DNA of 64,000 bases from Clitoria ternatea (lineage: Eukaryota; Streptophyta; Magnoliopsida; Fabales; Fabaceae): positions 89,110,501-89,174,500 of the forward strand of contig CM075674.1 in assembly GCA_037962975.1 (NCBI GenBank). Direction: 5' to 3'. The translations under genes were made by a program, and so were the position numbers. Every line of letters begins with the position of its first letter. Within the stretch, counting starts at the first letter, position 1. Under the pieces are notes generated by a model, which made no database searches, was not told the DNA's origin, and worked only from the letters and a program-made list of their open reading frames with translations. Shown here piece by piece: positions 35,027 to 45,336 of this stretch.

Positions 35027-38000
35027 TCATAACGCCCACACGACTGCCAGGGCAGCTTTCTCAATCTTCTGATACCTTCCTTCCCACCCCTGAAACGTCT
35101 TACTAGTAAAGTACACCGGTCTCTGCCCTTCAGGGGTTTCTTTCACCAAGGCCACACCTAGAGCTTCATCAGAGATTGCTAAGTACAAGATTAAAGTCTC
35201 ACCAGGGTCGGGCTTAACCGAAATTGGTGGACTCGAGAGCACGGCCTTGAGCTGCTGGAAGGCTTGCTCTTGCTCCTCTCCCCATTCAAAACTCTTGTGT
35301 TTCTTCAACGCCTTATACAAGGGGAGGGACCTGTGCGCCATCTTAGGCATGAAACGAGCTAGAGCGGCCACTTTCCCATTCAACGATTGGACCTCCCTCA
35401 GACACTTAGGGCTCTGCATGTCCAGGATTGCTTGACATTTCCCAGGGTTAGCCTCAATGCCTCGTTGGGTCAACATAAATCCTAAGAATTTCCTAGCTGG
35501 AACGGCAAAGGTACATTTTAAAGGATTCAATCTCATGTTGTATTGCCAAAGTCTAGTGAAGACTTGGCGTAGATCTTCAACGTGATCTCCTCCAGCGGGC
35601 GTTTTGGCTATAATATCATCAATATAGACTTCGACCAGCCTTGTATGCATCCCTTCAAAGACTTTGTTAATCATGCGCTGATATGTAGCGCCGGCGTTCT
35701 TCAATCCAAAAGGCATGACGGTGTAGCAGAAAACACCGCGGTCATTGATAAAGGCAGTTTTCTCCTGGTCTCCCTCCCACATCGGAATCTGGTTATACCC
35801 CGAATAGGCATCCATGAAACTGAGGTATTGGTAACCAGATGAATCATCCACCATGCGATCGATGTTAGGCAGGGGATATGGATCTTTGGGCCAGCACCGG
35901 TTAAGATCCACATAATCTGTACACATTCTCCATTTACCATTAGCCTTCTGCACCATGACCACATTAGAAAGCCAAGATGAATAGCGTATCTCCCTTATAA
36001 AACCTGCTTTCAACAACTCCTCTGTCTGCTCGCAAGCCGCCCTCTGCTTCTCCGGTCCCAACCTCCTCTTCTTCTGGGCCACCGGTCTTGTTTTAGGATA
36101 CACTGCAAGCTTGTGGCAACAGAAATCAGGGTCCATCCCAGGCATGTCCGCTGCTGTCCACGCGAAAAGATCTTTGAACTCCTGCAAAAGGGTTAATAAG
36201 CGTTGCTCCATAGCAAACTCCAGCTTATCGTTGATGTGCGTGACCTTCTCTGGGGAATCTCCCAATACAACATCCCTGGAACCACCATCTGGTGTGGGCT
36301 TAGAAGGATTGAGTGGATCAATCTTCAATTCCGCTCTGGGGTCCAGGTCAATGAGACTGACAGACCCTGCCGCTGTTCCTCCGTCGTTCAACTTCCTCTT
36401 CTTGTTGAATGCTTCCAACTTTACCATGTTGAGGCTCAGGTTATAACAATATCGAGCCATCTCCTGATCACCGCGGAGAGAGGACACACCGTTGTCCTTG
36501 TCAATGAATTTGATCAAGAGGTGAGGGGTGGATACAATTGCTTCCATCGCGTTCAGTGTTGGACGGCCTATGATACCGTTGTATGGGGATTCCACGTCAA
36601 TCACCAGAATTCTTGACTTGACCGTTCTCGCGCCGGGCTCGCCTTCAAAAGAAATCAAAGTGTCAAGGTATCCCTTGGTGGGTTGCTTAGCTCCATTAAA
36701 CGCTGTGAGTTCTTGTGTGTAGGGTTGTAAATCTGCATCACTGAAACCCATTCGTTTGAAACAATTATAAAAGATAACATCACAAGAACTTCCCTGATCG
36801 ACGAGGATCCTCTTGACATCCTTGTTGGCTATGACTGCCATGATAACTACCACATCATCACCCCCTGGAATTGTTGGGCCAAAGTCATCATCAGTAAATG
36901 ACACCGTCGGGGCTGTCATACCGTCCCTGAAAGGGCGGTTATCCCTCGGTTTGCCCTGGACGGACAGAATCATCCTATGGTGATTCTTCCGTGCTGTGAT
37001 TGATGTTCCTCCTCCCGCAAATCCTCCAGCTATCATCTCAATCACTTCTTGTCTGCCCTGCCTCTGCTGCTGGGGCATGTTACTTTGTTGGGCACCTTCA
37101 GCAATCACTACTCCCTTCTGCTTCTCAGCTGCAGTGAACTTCCTTGCTGGGTTATGTGTATTATCATCCTCGTCATCAGGATCTCTATTCCTTTTCTCCA
37201 TCCTCTGAGGCTCGTCCACAGATTTCTCCTTAAACAAATACTGCTTCAGCTTTCCCTCCCGAAGGAGAGTTTCCACCGTATTCTTCAACGCCTTGCACTC
37301 ATCAGTGTTGTGCCCTGTCTGTTCATGGAAAGTGCAGTACTTACGCGGGTTACCACCCCTCTTCGCTGGGGCTGGTTTTCTTATCCCAAAGACGTTCAAA
37401 GTTAGCCAACCAACCTCCCTCATGATTTGTGAATGCCTAGTGTTCAACGGAGCATAGTTGTCGAACGATGATACACGCCTATCTCGTGGATGCGGACGAG
37501 CGTTCACAAAGTCTTCTCTAAAGGCATGCTTCTCAGGTCTCACCCTATCCTTTTCTCTCCACGGCTGCTGAGTGGGTGCAGAAGGCTTCACTCTTGTTGC
37601 AGTTGCCTCTAGATGCATCTCTATGCCCACGTACTTGGAAGCTTTCCTTCGAAACTCCTCGAAGGTTGTAGGTGGGCTCTTTGCCAAAGATAGGGCAAAG
37701 GCTGAACCAGGCTGAAGAGCTTCCACCACAATATGGAGTTGTATGGCCTCCGTGAGGTTAGGGACCAAAGCAGCCTCCTTGTAAAACCTTCTCAGGAACT
37801 CCTTAAGAGTTTCAGTTTCTCCCTGCCTTATCTGGGCCAGGGTGTGAGAAGTTCTTGGGATATCCCTAGAGATGACAAAATGGCTTTCGAACGCCGCGGC
37901 CATTTCCTCCCAAGAGTCTATGGATCCTGAGGGTAAGCTTTTAAACCAGCTGAGAGCTTCCTCCGTCAACGTCCTTGGGAACATCCTGCACATAACATCT

Positions 38001-38539
38001 TCATCCGCTCCCAGATACATAGCTTCGTACACGTAAGCATCTAAATGCTTAGTGGGGTCCGTCTCTCCATTATACCTCCCGATCGACAATGGCTGAGTTG
38101 TTTGCAAATGTTTTGGAATGGTAATGCTCATCAACCTTCTTGAGAAAGGGACACTGAGCTTGTACATCCCCGAAGTCACCATCGCTTGCTCCCTTCTCCT
38201 GATACTGACTCTATCACCAGAGTCCTGCGTCTGCTCCCTTTCCTCATATGTGGGGATCTTCGAATACTGGAGGGTTGTAGATCTATCCCTTGCTGATGCA
38301 TGATGAGCATCCTCCGCATGAGATGCTACTCTGTCCCCAGCTCCTCCTCTCTCTCGCTTCAACTCCATCAGCTCCTCCCTGAGTTGCCTGATAACCTCAT
38401 CGCGAGGGTCAGGCGTCTGCACTTGCACCATCCTCCGGGTTTGGGTTACAGGGGACTCGAAGACGAGTCTCCTTCCAGCCTGTTGATGGGTCACATCCTC
38501 CACGTGACCATCCACGAAATCTCTCCCATCACCTTCCAT
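35027..38539 (-). CDS. gag, protease, reverse transcriptase and RNase H of C
   Basis: 1170 residues from the ATG at 38539. Residues about 150-330 form the gag core (QPLSIGRYNGETDPTKHLDAY, WEEMAAAFESHF). A CCHC-like HEQTGHNTDEC is near 37300. The protease region has ILVDQGSSCD (about 36790). Reverse transcriptase has WRMCTDYVDLNR, FMDAYSGYNQI, MPFGLKNAGATYQRM and the catalytic YIDD (about 35920-35590). It ends in the first RNase H (PVYFTSKTF). The frame stops at a TGA (35027-35029) where relatives have an arginine, a CpG transition. Otherwise the frame is intact, so this copy was probably active until recently. Confidence 0.92.
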   Translation of the reverse strand: MEGDGRDFVDGHVEDVTHQQAGRRLVFESPVTQTRRMVQVQTPDPRDEVIRQLREELMELKRERGGAGDRVASHAEDAHHASARDRSTTLQYSKIPTYEEREQTQDSGDRVSIRRREQAMVTSGMYKLSVPFSRRLMSITIPKHLQTTQPLSIGRYNGETDPTKHLDAYVYEAMYLGADEDVMCRMFPRTLTEEALSWFKSLPSGSIDSWEEMAAAFESHFVISRDIPRTSHTLAQIRQGETETLKEFLRRFYKEAALVPNLTEAIQLHIVVEALQPGSAFALSLAKSPPTTFEEFRRKASKYVGIEMHLEATATRVKPSAPTQQPWREKDRVRPEKHAFREDFVNARPHPRDRRVSSFDNYAPLNTRHSQIMREVGWLTLNVFGIRKPAPAKRGGNPRKYCTFHEQTGHNTDECKALKNTVETLLREGKLKQYLFKEKSVDEPQRMEKRNRDPDDEDDNTHNPARKFTAAEKQKGVVIAEGAQQSNMPQQQRQGRQEVIEMIAGGFAGGGTSITARKNHHRMILSVQGKPRDNRPFRDGMTAPTVSFTDDDFGPTIPGGDDVVVIMAVIANKDVKRILVDQGSSCDVIFYNCFKRMGFSDADLQPYTQELTAFNGAKQPTKGYLDTLISFEGEPGARTVKSRILVIDVESPYNGIIGRPTLNAMEAIVSTPHLLIKFIDKDNGVSSLRGDQEMARYCYNLSLNMVKLEAFNKKRKLNDGGTAAGSVSLIDLDPRAELKIDPLNPSKPTPDGGSRDVVLGDSPEKVTHINDKLEFAMEQRLLTLLQEFKDLFAWTAADMPGMDPDFCCHKLAVYPKTRPVAQKKRRLGPEKQRAACEQTEELLKAGFIREIRYSSWLSNVVMVQKANGKWRMCTDYVDLNRCWPKDPYPLPNIDRMVDDSSGYQYLSFMDAYSGYNQIPMWEGDQEKTAFINDRGVFCYTVMPFGLKNAGATYQRMINKVFEGMHTRLVEVYIDDIIAKTPAGGDHVEDLRQVFTRLWQYNMRLNPLKCTFAVPARKFLGFMLTQRGIEANPGKCQAILDMQSPKCLREVQSLNGKVAALARFMPKMAHRSLPLYKALKKHKSFEWGEEQEQAFQQLKAVLSSPPISVKPDPGETLILYLAISDEALGVALVKETPEGQRPVYFTSKTFQGWEGRYQKIEKAALAVVWAL

Positions 38540-38582
38540 TGTGACAACCGAACTTCTGCGAAAATGGGAATAACTCTATCGA

Positions 38583-38600
38583 GTCCCACTGGGCGTGCCA
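38583..38600 (-). other. primer binding site of C
   Basis: The minus strand reads TGGCACGCCCAGTGGGAC one base inside the LTR. The same site is found in E (43778-43795) and F (63488-63505) with one or two changes. The tRNA is not identified here. Confidence 0.85.
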
Positions 38601-38601
38601 A

Positions 38602-39404
38602 TGAACTGGTCTGGACCGGGGTCTAGGATCCGGTGTGGGACCAGCCACAAGAACGCAGGTGTTTTTAGGGTTTGCACACCGGAACTGTGAGTAACCGATG
38701 TATCAATCTGGTCTCTCAGTGTGAGAGGCCGGTCTTGTTGTCCTGGAGATCCTTTACACCAACAATTCACGTTGTAGGGGGGCGAAAGGTGGTGCCACCT
38801 GTAAAGATTCTCCGACGCTCAAGTTAGAAGAGTGTAAGAACTCAGTGAATGCTCAAGCGAAGTAATAGTAGAGTGTGAGTTAGAACAACGATACCATGCA
38901 TGTGTGTTGAAATATGCTACTTATAGTTGTACGTGAGAAAATGAGTCGTTGGATACAGGTGGGTCCCTTAGCTCTGATAGCGTGTATATTGTGTCAATCA
39001 AGGTGGCTCAACTCTCAGAATGTGTCAGGAGGGTAGGTCAATTATCAGAGTACGATCCTCTAGGAAGAGGAGAGGATAATCACCTTTTCCGCATAATCCG
39101 CTGACACACCCACTTACTTTCTGAAGCCATTGGTGTGACGTATTTTGCTACAAACAGTGTCTTCGTTGATAAGTTATCAGGGAATCTTCTCTTGCTGTGA
39201 CTGGAAAGCCAACAGTTATATAAATGTCCTGTAAAAATGAACATAGAACCGTTATGGAGAAAATGAATGATGCTGTCGTGAGGTGAGGAAGGACGGCCAG
39301 ACAGCGGATATCCGGTGTAGTAACGTTGAACCAGGACACCGGTTTTCCTAATATGAGGTCAGTCTGACGTCAGAAGAATGGGGGCCAGTATCCAGACCGG
39401 ATCA
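38602..39404 (-). repeat. 5' LTR of C
   Basis: 803 bp, about 98.4% identical to 27627-28429 by eye. ATTTT follows at 39405-39409. Confidence 0.95.
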
Positions 39405-39409
39405 ATTTT

Positions 39410-41287
39410 AAAATAGTGAAATTGATTAAATTTAGTAAGAATACAAATAAAATAAAGGAAAAGACGATCTTGCCATGAGCCATATATATATAAGAAGATT
39501 CTCTTCCTTCCCTCTGGATTATTCACAAGTTACCTTTGCTATCAGTTTGTTCCTTCTCTTCCGTTTTTCTCTTCTCTCTTAACGCTGATCTGCATGCACT
39601 GGAGTGAGACTCCATTTGTGTCTGAACTTCAATTTAACCCCATTCCTGTGATCGAGACTTCAAGGTGAGTCTACTGATCCGTTCCAATCATGATTCCCTT
39701 ATTTCTTTTATTCTTTAGCTGTTAAGGGCCATGCATGGCTATATTCGTGGCTGTTCTCCACTCCTCTGGTGAGTGTGAGCCCAAATGTTGTCCATGAACT
39801 AAGGACGTTGAAATGATGAAGTGGTAATTCATGATCCGTAGATAGTAGGCTAAGCAACGGAAGACTGAGTGAAGGAGTTGAGACTGCAGAACCGGTGCTC
39901 AGAGAAAGAAATCGGCACAGAGAGCAGATCATCGAAGCGTGGAATCAGAGTAAGGGGGGTGTTCGGGTTATAATTAATTAGAATAGGACTCGCTTCTAAT
40001 TCAGGTCCTTGGGTTGCGTAAACGGGTTAAGAAAAATGTTACTAAACGTGGTGTGTGTTTATACTTGTGCATGTGTGATAGTGTACATTGATGAGTTGAG
40101 AATTGGGTGTGTGGTTGAGTTATCATGCATGATCTTGAAATATTTAATATTGACGTAATCAGTGTTATGCGACTCCGGGTTAGCAAGCAGGCTACCCGAG
40201 GGATGAGAAAATTGATATCTAATGTGAAATGATCAGTGTTATGTGACTCCGGGTTAGCAAGCAGGCTACCCAAGGGATGAGAAAATTGATATTATTATGA
40301 AAGGTAAATTGTTGAATGATTATGTGGTATGGGATGGCCGACGGTATATGATAGCCCCTCATTTCCGGCTCCCGTGGTTTTCGTGCCCAGTTGAGCTACC
40401 CAGTGGTCAAGTAGGACCCAGTGGTCGAGGTGGAGAGTCAAGCAGGACTCGGTGAACCAAGCAGGGTTCACGGGGTGTCAAGTAGGACCCCCAGCTGAAG
40501 GCCAATCCTTTAGTATCCGGATACTAGGAGTCAGATCATATGAGAGTCAGTTGTGATCGTGATGCATGTAATGAATGTGATGAATGTGATGGGATTGTGT
40601 AGTTGGTTTAATACAGTTACTGTATGAAATACTCTATGTTTCGGTACGTTTATTTATGGGTAATGCTTGATGTGTATGTATAGATATGCATGTGTATTTG
40701 TTAAGATCCGTTCTAAATTAATTATTATGCCAAACACTCACCCTTGCATATTTTTTTAGTAACCAGAGGCAGGGAGGGGGAAGAAGCCGTGGAGCTGGGC
40801 CAAGGGGGAGAACGGTGCCAAGGTCCGGATGAATTTGAGTGACTCTTTATAGAGTCTTATTTGTGTGTAAAAACTTCTTATTATAGTTACTAGTTGTGTG
40901 TAATACAGACCGGATCGAATGAAAAATATATATTTCAAAAATATATTACTGTTATGTGCATATGTTTTTATGGTAACTTCTTGGGTTCACTGGACCATTT
41001 GTTAGAGCGAAGTTTTGGGAGTCCGGTTGTATGTTTTGTATAATCCGATGTGCGAAAGGTGTTCGTTCACGAACAGCACCTCGTCTAAGTGAGAGTCCGG
41101 AATCTCGCTTAGACGAGTAGGGGCCTCGCGCAAGTGAGACGCCCTGATTTCCTTTCTCTCATCCGTTGTGTTCATATTACCTTGTTTTTCTCTAAATATC
41201 GTTTAATTTTCAAGGAAAAAGGAGAATTTACTGTAAAATGTAATCGTTTGAATAAAAATAAATGTAAAAACAATCTAGGACGTTACA
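39410..41287 (+). repeat. 3' LTR of B, second segment
   Basis: 1878 bp matching 21352-23229, with about 16 differences. Together with 27171-27626 it gives exactly the 2334 bp of the 5' LTR. The 73-bp duplication and the U5 hairpin are conserved. Confidence 0.94.
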
Positions 41288-41292
41288 ATCGA

Positions 41293-43672
41293 AGCAGAGG
41301 AAGAACAACTTCTCATCCCCGAGCCGATTGCAGAGTACGACGGTGCGAAGGGGATCTGGTCGAGTCGGATAGAGCGTCAGACCAAACGTTGAGAGCAGGA
41401 GAGCTTCTTGAGTTCCTTCTGTAGGTAGGGGGCGCTTGCATGTCAAATGCATGGTCGATGGACGGTACCAGGTGAATGTATTACCGTGCATGCATGTGAT
41501 TGCGTTGTGATAACTGTGTATTATGCATGATTGTTGATCTTGGATTCCATATGTATGATAGTAGTACCTTGTTAGTAGTTATACAATAACTGCATGCAAT
41601 CAAGATGGTAGTAATGTAGTCTGTTAGCTTCCTGATATAGACGAGTAAGATGCATGGTTCCATCTCTGTTAATGCTGTGAGAATATGAATGTGTGACTGT
41701 TAGTGGATTCGTCCGATGTTATTGCCCTGATTTGTTTGATTACTGTGCGTGTTGGTGTGATTGATAAAGTAAATATAGAGACTGTGTTGAATCTGTTTCT
41801 ACCTTGATGGTTACGAAGGAGGGATCGGTTGAGTGATGATGCTTGCTGGTAAAACGCATAAGCTGCATGTGTAGGAATAGGGTGACCCGTGGGAGGTCAG
41901 GAGCCCCGAAGCAGTGGCTTCCAGCTACAGACCTTGGCTAGATCCTATGAGAGCTCGTGGTAGCCGTAGGAGCTAGAGATGAGTCTCGAGACGTCAATGG
42001 GAGACCGGTACCACACAGGAAGAGCTAATGGACGAGCGACCAGTGAGGGGGAAACTGTAACTGAAAGTCATTACTCAAGTCGGATCCACAGGCATACATG
42101 TAGATATGATGTTGATTAGGATAGTACGCATAGCATGTGTTGGGTATTACGAATGATTTCCGAGTGTGTGGATGCATGTGTATGTGTGAATGAAGATGAA
42201 CTTTATGTAGTATGTATGTTATAGATATTATTCTGATTTGCATGGCCTTAGTTTAATCTGAATGCGACCGAGTAAAAGTAAGTGTGCGTACTGACACTGA
42301 TACCGAGTCTTTGATTGTCATTTTACATGTAAAAGCTCACCCCTACAGTGGCTACATTTTTCAGTGAACATCCCTCGGAGTGAAGGATGAAGGAAGAGCT
42401 GAGTGCAGAGCAGAGTAACCGAGCGCTATTGAATATATGTGTATATGTATATACTGTGTATAAGGTCCTGTTAAGCCTTGGCCGGCTCATATTTTGGTTT
42501 TAGTCTTTACGTTAGAACTTGAACACTTTCGGGTGAACAAAAGACATGATGATACTTTTGTAATTATTCAAGTACCTCTCTATGTATATATATTGTGTGT
42601 TTATTTTACGTTGTAGGTGTTGTCCGAGTGATAGGTATGGATGTGTGAGTATACTTTCGAGCGTATGAGATCAGTGTGACTATGGGTAGAAGTGTAGCTA
42701 AGTTGTGGATTAGGGAAAAGCAAGATAATAAGTCATTCCGAGTGATGAGAAGTTAAACATCCGAGTGATTGTGGTCGTATAGTCTGGAGAAGGAATTGGT
42801 TTGAATCCAGCGAGTGGTAATTGTAAGGTCCCATGAGTAAAGATTAATTAATGATTTCCGAGTGAGAATACGTCGAGTAAGGTTTTCCGACTAGAATGTG
42901 TTGTATGTCAGTGACTTATAGCTGGGCCTTTTCCAAGTGGGGATTACCTGAAAAGGATTCTGAGAGAAACCCCCCTTTATAAATTCTGAGTAAATGGCAT
43001 ATATACGTAATCTGAGTGACCAAAGGATGGTATTCTGAGTGGTTAGGATTAGGTTAGGTCCGAGGGAGTGTAAAATGGGTGAAATAACCGAATGATAGAG
43101 AACTGGGGAGATTGTATGAGTAAAGAATACCCCTGGTTTTCGAATAGATCAACCCTCACCCCTTGAGTGGACTATTGTGTGGCATATGAATAAAAGTAAG
43201 GAACTAAGTTATGGAGCACATGAGGATGAAATCGAGTGGAGAGAGCCCCCTTCACCGAGTGATCCTAGGAACAAATTCCGAGTGAGCTAAGTCAATACCG
43301 GGTGAGCGATTGTCTCAAATCCGAGTAAGAGGAGAGTGGACCCTTCCCGAGTGAACCATACGCTAAAAACTGAGTGGGGTGATTGGATACCGGATATAGC
43401 TTTGCCTCAGCGAGTGTTGTGTGGACTGGAGAACTTGAGTAGAACCGCTCGAGCGTAGTTAGCTTCGCTTGAGCGAATGTGCCAGGTGCCATTGGATTCG
43501 CCTAAGCGTTCCCTTCTTCCGCGGTGCATGAGCTCTTTTCTTCATCTTCCTTCCCCTCCTTTTCCTTGTTGTGCTCGGTTTTGTTAATCTGGATCAGAGT
43601 GTACACGGTTGCTAACCTTAAACTTTTCGAAAAATTCCCCTTTAATTTTATTTATTTAATTAGGGTGTTACA
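41293..43672 (+). repeat. 3' LTR of A, second segment
   Basis: Resumes the LTR of A after ATCGA (41288-41292) and runs to GTGTTACA. It crosses the D target site uninterrupted (near 41444-41448), and so is the empty site for D. CCGAGTG motifs and the paired palindromes (43446, 43466, 43499) are conserved. Confidence 0.94.
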
Positions 43673-43677
43673 TTGGT

Positions 43678-43731
43678 GTTGGTTCTGCCTTCAGGTTGAT
43701 TCTCCCCAAAGTCATGTGCTTCACCTTCCAT
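43678..43731 (-). pseudogene. N-terminus of the gag of element E
   Basis: ATG at 43729-43731 (minus) starting MEGEAHDFGENQPEG, the same start as in F (63552). It is cut by element A and continues at 8022. Confidence 0.8.
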
Positions 43732-43777
43732 GGATAATCACTTGTTCTTTCGTAGGGTATGAGAATAACTTTATCGG

Positions 43778-43795
43778 GTCCCACTAGGCGTGCCA
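43778..43795 (-). other. primer binding site of E
   Basis: Reverse complement of GTCCCACTAGGCGTGCCA, one base inside the 5' LTR; same type as in C and F. Confidence 0.82.
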
Positions 43796-43796
43796 A

Positions 43797-44544
43797 TGAT
43801 CTGTCCTGAACCGGGGTCAATAGATCCGGTGTCGAGGCAGTCACAAATAGTGAGAGGATTATGTCTCTGAAGACCGGTTATGTGAGTATCCGGTCTATGT
43901 ATTCGATGTCTCTGTATGAAGAGATCGGTCTTGGCATCCTGGAGGTCCTTCACACCGTCCTCACGCGTTGATGTGGGCGAAAGGTGGTGTCACCTAAGAA
44001 GATTCTCCGACGCTCAAGTCAGTGATAATATTCCAAGTGTGGAATGTTTTCAGAGAGTAATTATAAGTTGAACAGAAGTCGAAGATCGCACTCTTCATTC
44101 ATGAAGAGAGTTCATATACCTGATTGGCTCGATTAATGAGGACTTGTTAGTGGGGAACCACTAACCTCCAATAACATTATAAATTATTATTTTATTGCGC
44201 ACTTGCCAATATGATTAACTCAAGTGGCTATTTTATATTGAGCGTAGGATGTATGGGCTAAACTTAGGGGACAAGTTGATCATTCCTGTGAGCGGATTTT
44301 GGCTCGTAGTGTAGGGAATAGAATCCTTATCCTCGCCCTTGTAACAATGCCCTTTGTCTTCTGTATGGTGACGTGTATATTATCCGGTGTGCATGGTGTT
44401 ATCCAGACTAACCGGTATAGGGAGAACGCCTGATACGGAATTAGAGTCCGGATGTGTACCGATGACACCGGTTGCACGTTGGCAGACTGTCAAAGACGTT
44501 GAAATATGTCTTGTAGAACGGATATCGGTATCGAGACCGGATCA
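43797..44544 (-). repeat. 5' LTR of element E
   Basis: 748 bp, TGATCTGTCC to ACCGGATCA on the plus strand. It is the reverse-complement relative of the LTR of F at 62758-63486 and more distant from C. The flanking CCTGG (44545-44549) should be the TSD, but the other end is outside the window. Confidence 0.85.
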
Positions 44545-45097
44545 CCTGGCATCTTATTCTCTTTCTGCTGTGACACACTTCATGTTGCTTTATCTTCCAT
44601 AAGTCTGTTTTCTAATTCTTCATCTCGTTCCCTCTCTATTGTGACACACTTATTGCTGCTTCATCTTCCATTCATTATTTTTTTTGCTATTTCAAGATTT
44701 CCTCACTCCCAACTTAACCGGTCGACAAACCCGTCATTCGCCATCCCCGCCACCCACCATCCCCGAAGTATTGCTTGGACGATAATGGGTTATATTTTTA
44801 CCTTGGTCAACTTAGTCGGAGGAGGGTTTTCTCGTCCGAACCTGGCCGAAACCCCTACTACTTAAGTATACACCCTTTATTGTGCAATTAAATATATTTA
44901 AAGATAATATGATAAATATGATTGTTATAAAATAGGATGATTGATTTTTTTTAACATTGTCTTTGATTTTAAATGTAAACAAATTTTTGTAGAAAATTTT
45001 AGTCCTATAATATAAGCAAAATTACATTTTTCAATGTCGTTAAATGTTTGTCTATCAAATATGTTTTCTTCTCAATGGAATTGTTTTGTTCCATAAT
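44545..45097. other. host DNA flanking the nest, no gene seen
   Basis: Pyrimidine-rich start with two imperfect copies of TGTGACACACTT...CTTCATCTTCCAT (about 44569 and 44640), then AT-rich DNA. An open frame through 44506-44865 begins inside the LTR of E and shows no recognisable domain. Confidence 0.5.
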
Positions 45098-45319
45098 GGA
45101 CTTGTTTGTTTAAACTTATTTTAAAAGATAAGTTTTTTTTTTCATTAAAAAAGTACTTATTTTAAATTTTGATGTGTTTGTTTAAAGTTTTTTAAATAAA
45201 CAGAAACTGGAAAATAAGCAGATTTTAATAAGCAACTTTCATGTGCTTATTAAAAAAGTACTTACAAAAAAAGTATTTTTTTAAAAAATACTTAAAAATA
45301 AGATTAAACAAACGGGTCC
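45098..45319. mobile_element. MITE-like element
   Basis: 222 bp. Terminal inverted repeats GGACTTGTTTGTTTAAA and the reverse complement of TTAAACAAACGGGTCC, flanked by AAT on both sides. AT-rich, non-coding, with internal A/T runs able to fold. Superfamily uncertain. Confidence 0.7.
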
Positions 45320-45336
45320 AATATAAGCAAACCATG

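Larger units (their letters stand above)
27627..39404 (-). mobile_element. Element C: complete Ty3/gypsy Tat-type retrotransposon with an antisense gene
   Basis: 11,778 bp between two 803-bp LTRs (TGAACTGG to CCGGATCA on the plus strand), flanked by ATTTT on both sides. On the minus strand: LTR, primer site, gag, protease, reverse transcriptase, RNase H, a second archaeal-type RNase H, integrase, a spacer with tandem repeats, then a gene on the opposite strand, then the 3' LTR. By eye the LTRs differ at about 13 of 803 positions (1.6%). Pol has just two internal stops. It is the innermost and most complete element in the nest. Confidence 0.95.
20896..41287 (+). mobile_element. Element B: Tekay-type retrotransposon lacking recognisable gag-RT
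   Basis: TGTAACATCC to GGACGTTACA, flanked by ATCGA (20891-20895 and 41288-41292). Both LTRs come to 2334 bp after removing C from the 3' one. By eye they differ at about 24 positions, close to 1%. The internal region is only about 3.9 kb and keeps RNase H, integrase and chromodomain, while the first 2 kb shows no gag, protease or reverse transcriptase. Confidence 0.92.
8023..43672 (+). mobile_element. Element A: Ty3/gypsy Tekay-type retrotransposon with nested insertions
   Basis: Starts TGTAACATCC and ends GTGTTACA, flanked by TTGGT at 8018-8022 and 43673-43677. The LTRs total about 2.80 kb (5') and 2.78 kb (3') once their insertions are removed. Gag-pol carries a C-terminal chromodomain, typical of chromoviruses of the Tekay/Del group. 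D interrupts the 5' LTR; B, with C inside it, interrupts the 3' LTR. The two LTRs differ at roughly 3% of sites over the 830 bp I compared, making A older than B and C. Confidence 0.93.
5528..44544 (-). mobile_element. Element E: Ty3/gypsy Tat-type retrotransposon, host of the nest
   Basis: Only two pieces of E itself are visible: 5528-8022 (gag to early pol) and 43673-44544 (gag start, primer site, 5' LTR). Everything between is element A and its own insertions. The two pieces join at the TTGGT duplicated by A (8018-8022 and 43673-43677). E is of the same family as C and F, judged by LTR ends, primer site and gag. Its remaining pol and 3' LTR must lie left of the window, beyond the copia insertion. 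Confidence 0.88.

Noticed and set aside
44506..44865. Frame of 119 residues with a Ser-rich head and hydrophobic stretches
   Set aside because: Starts inside the LTR of E and lacks any recognisable family.
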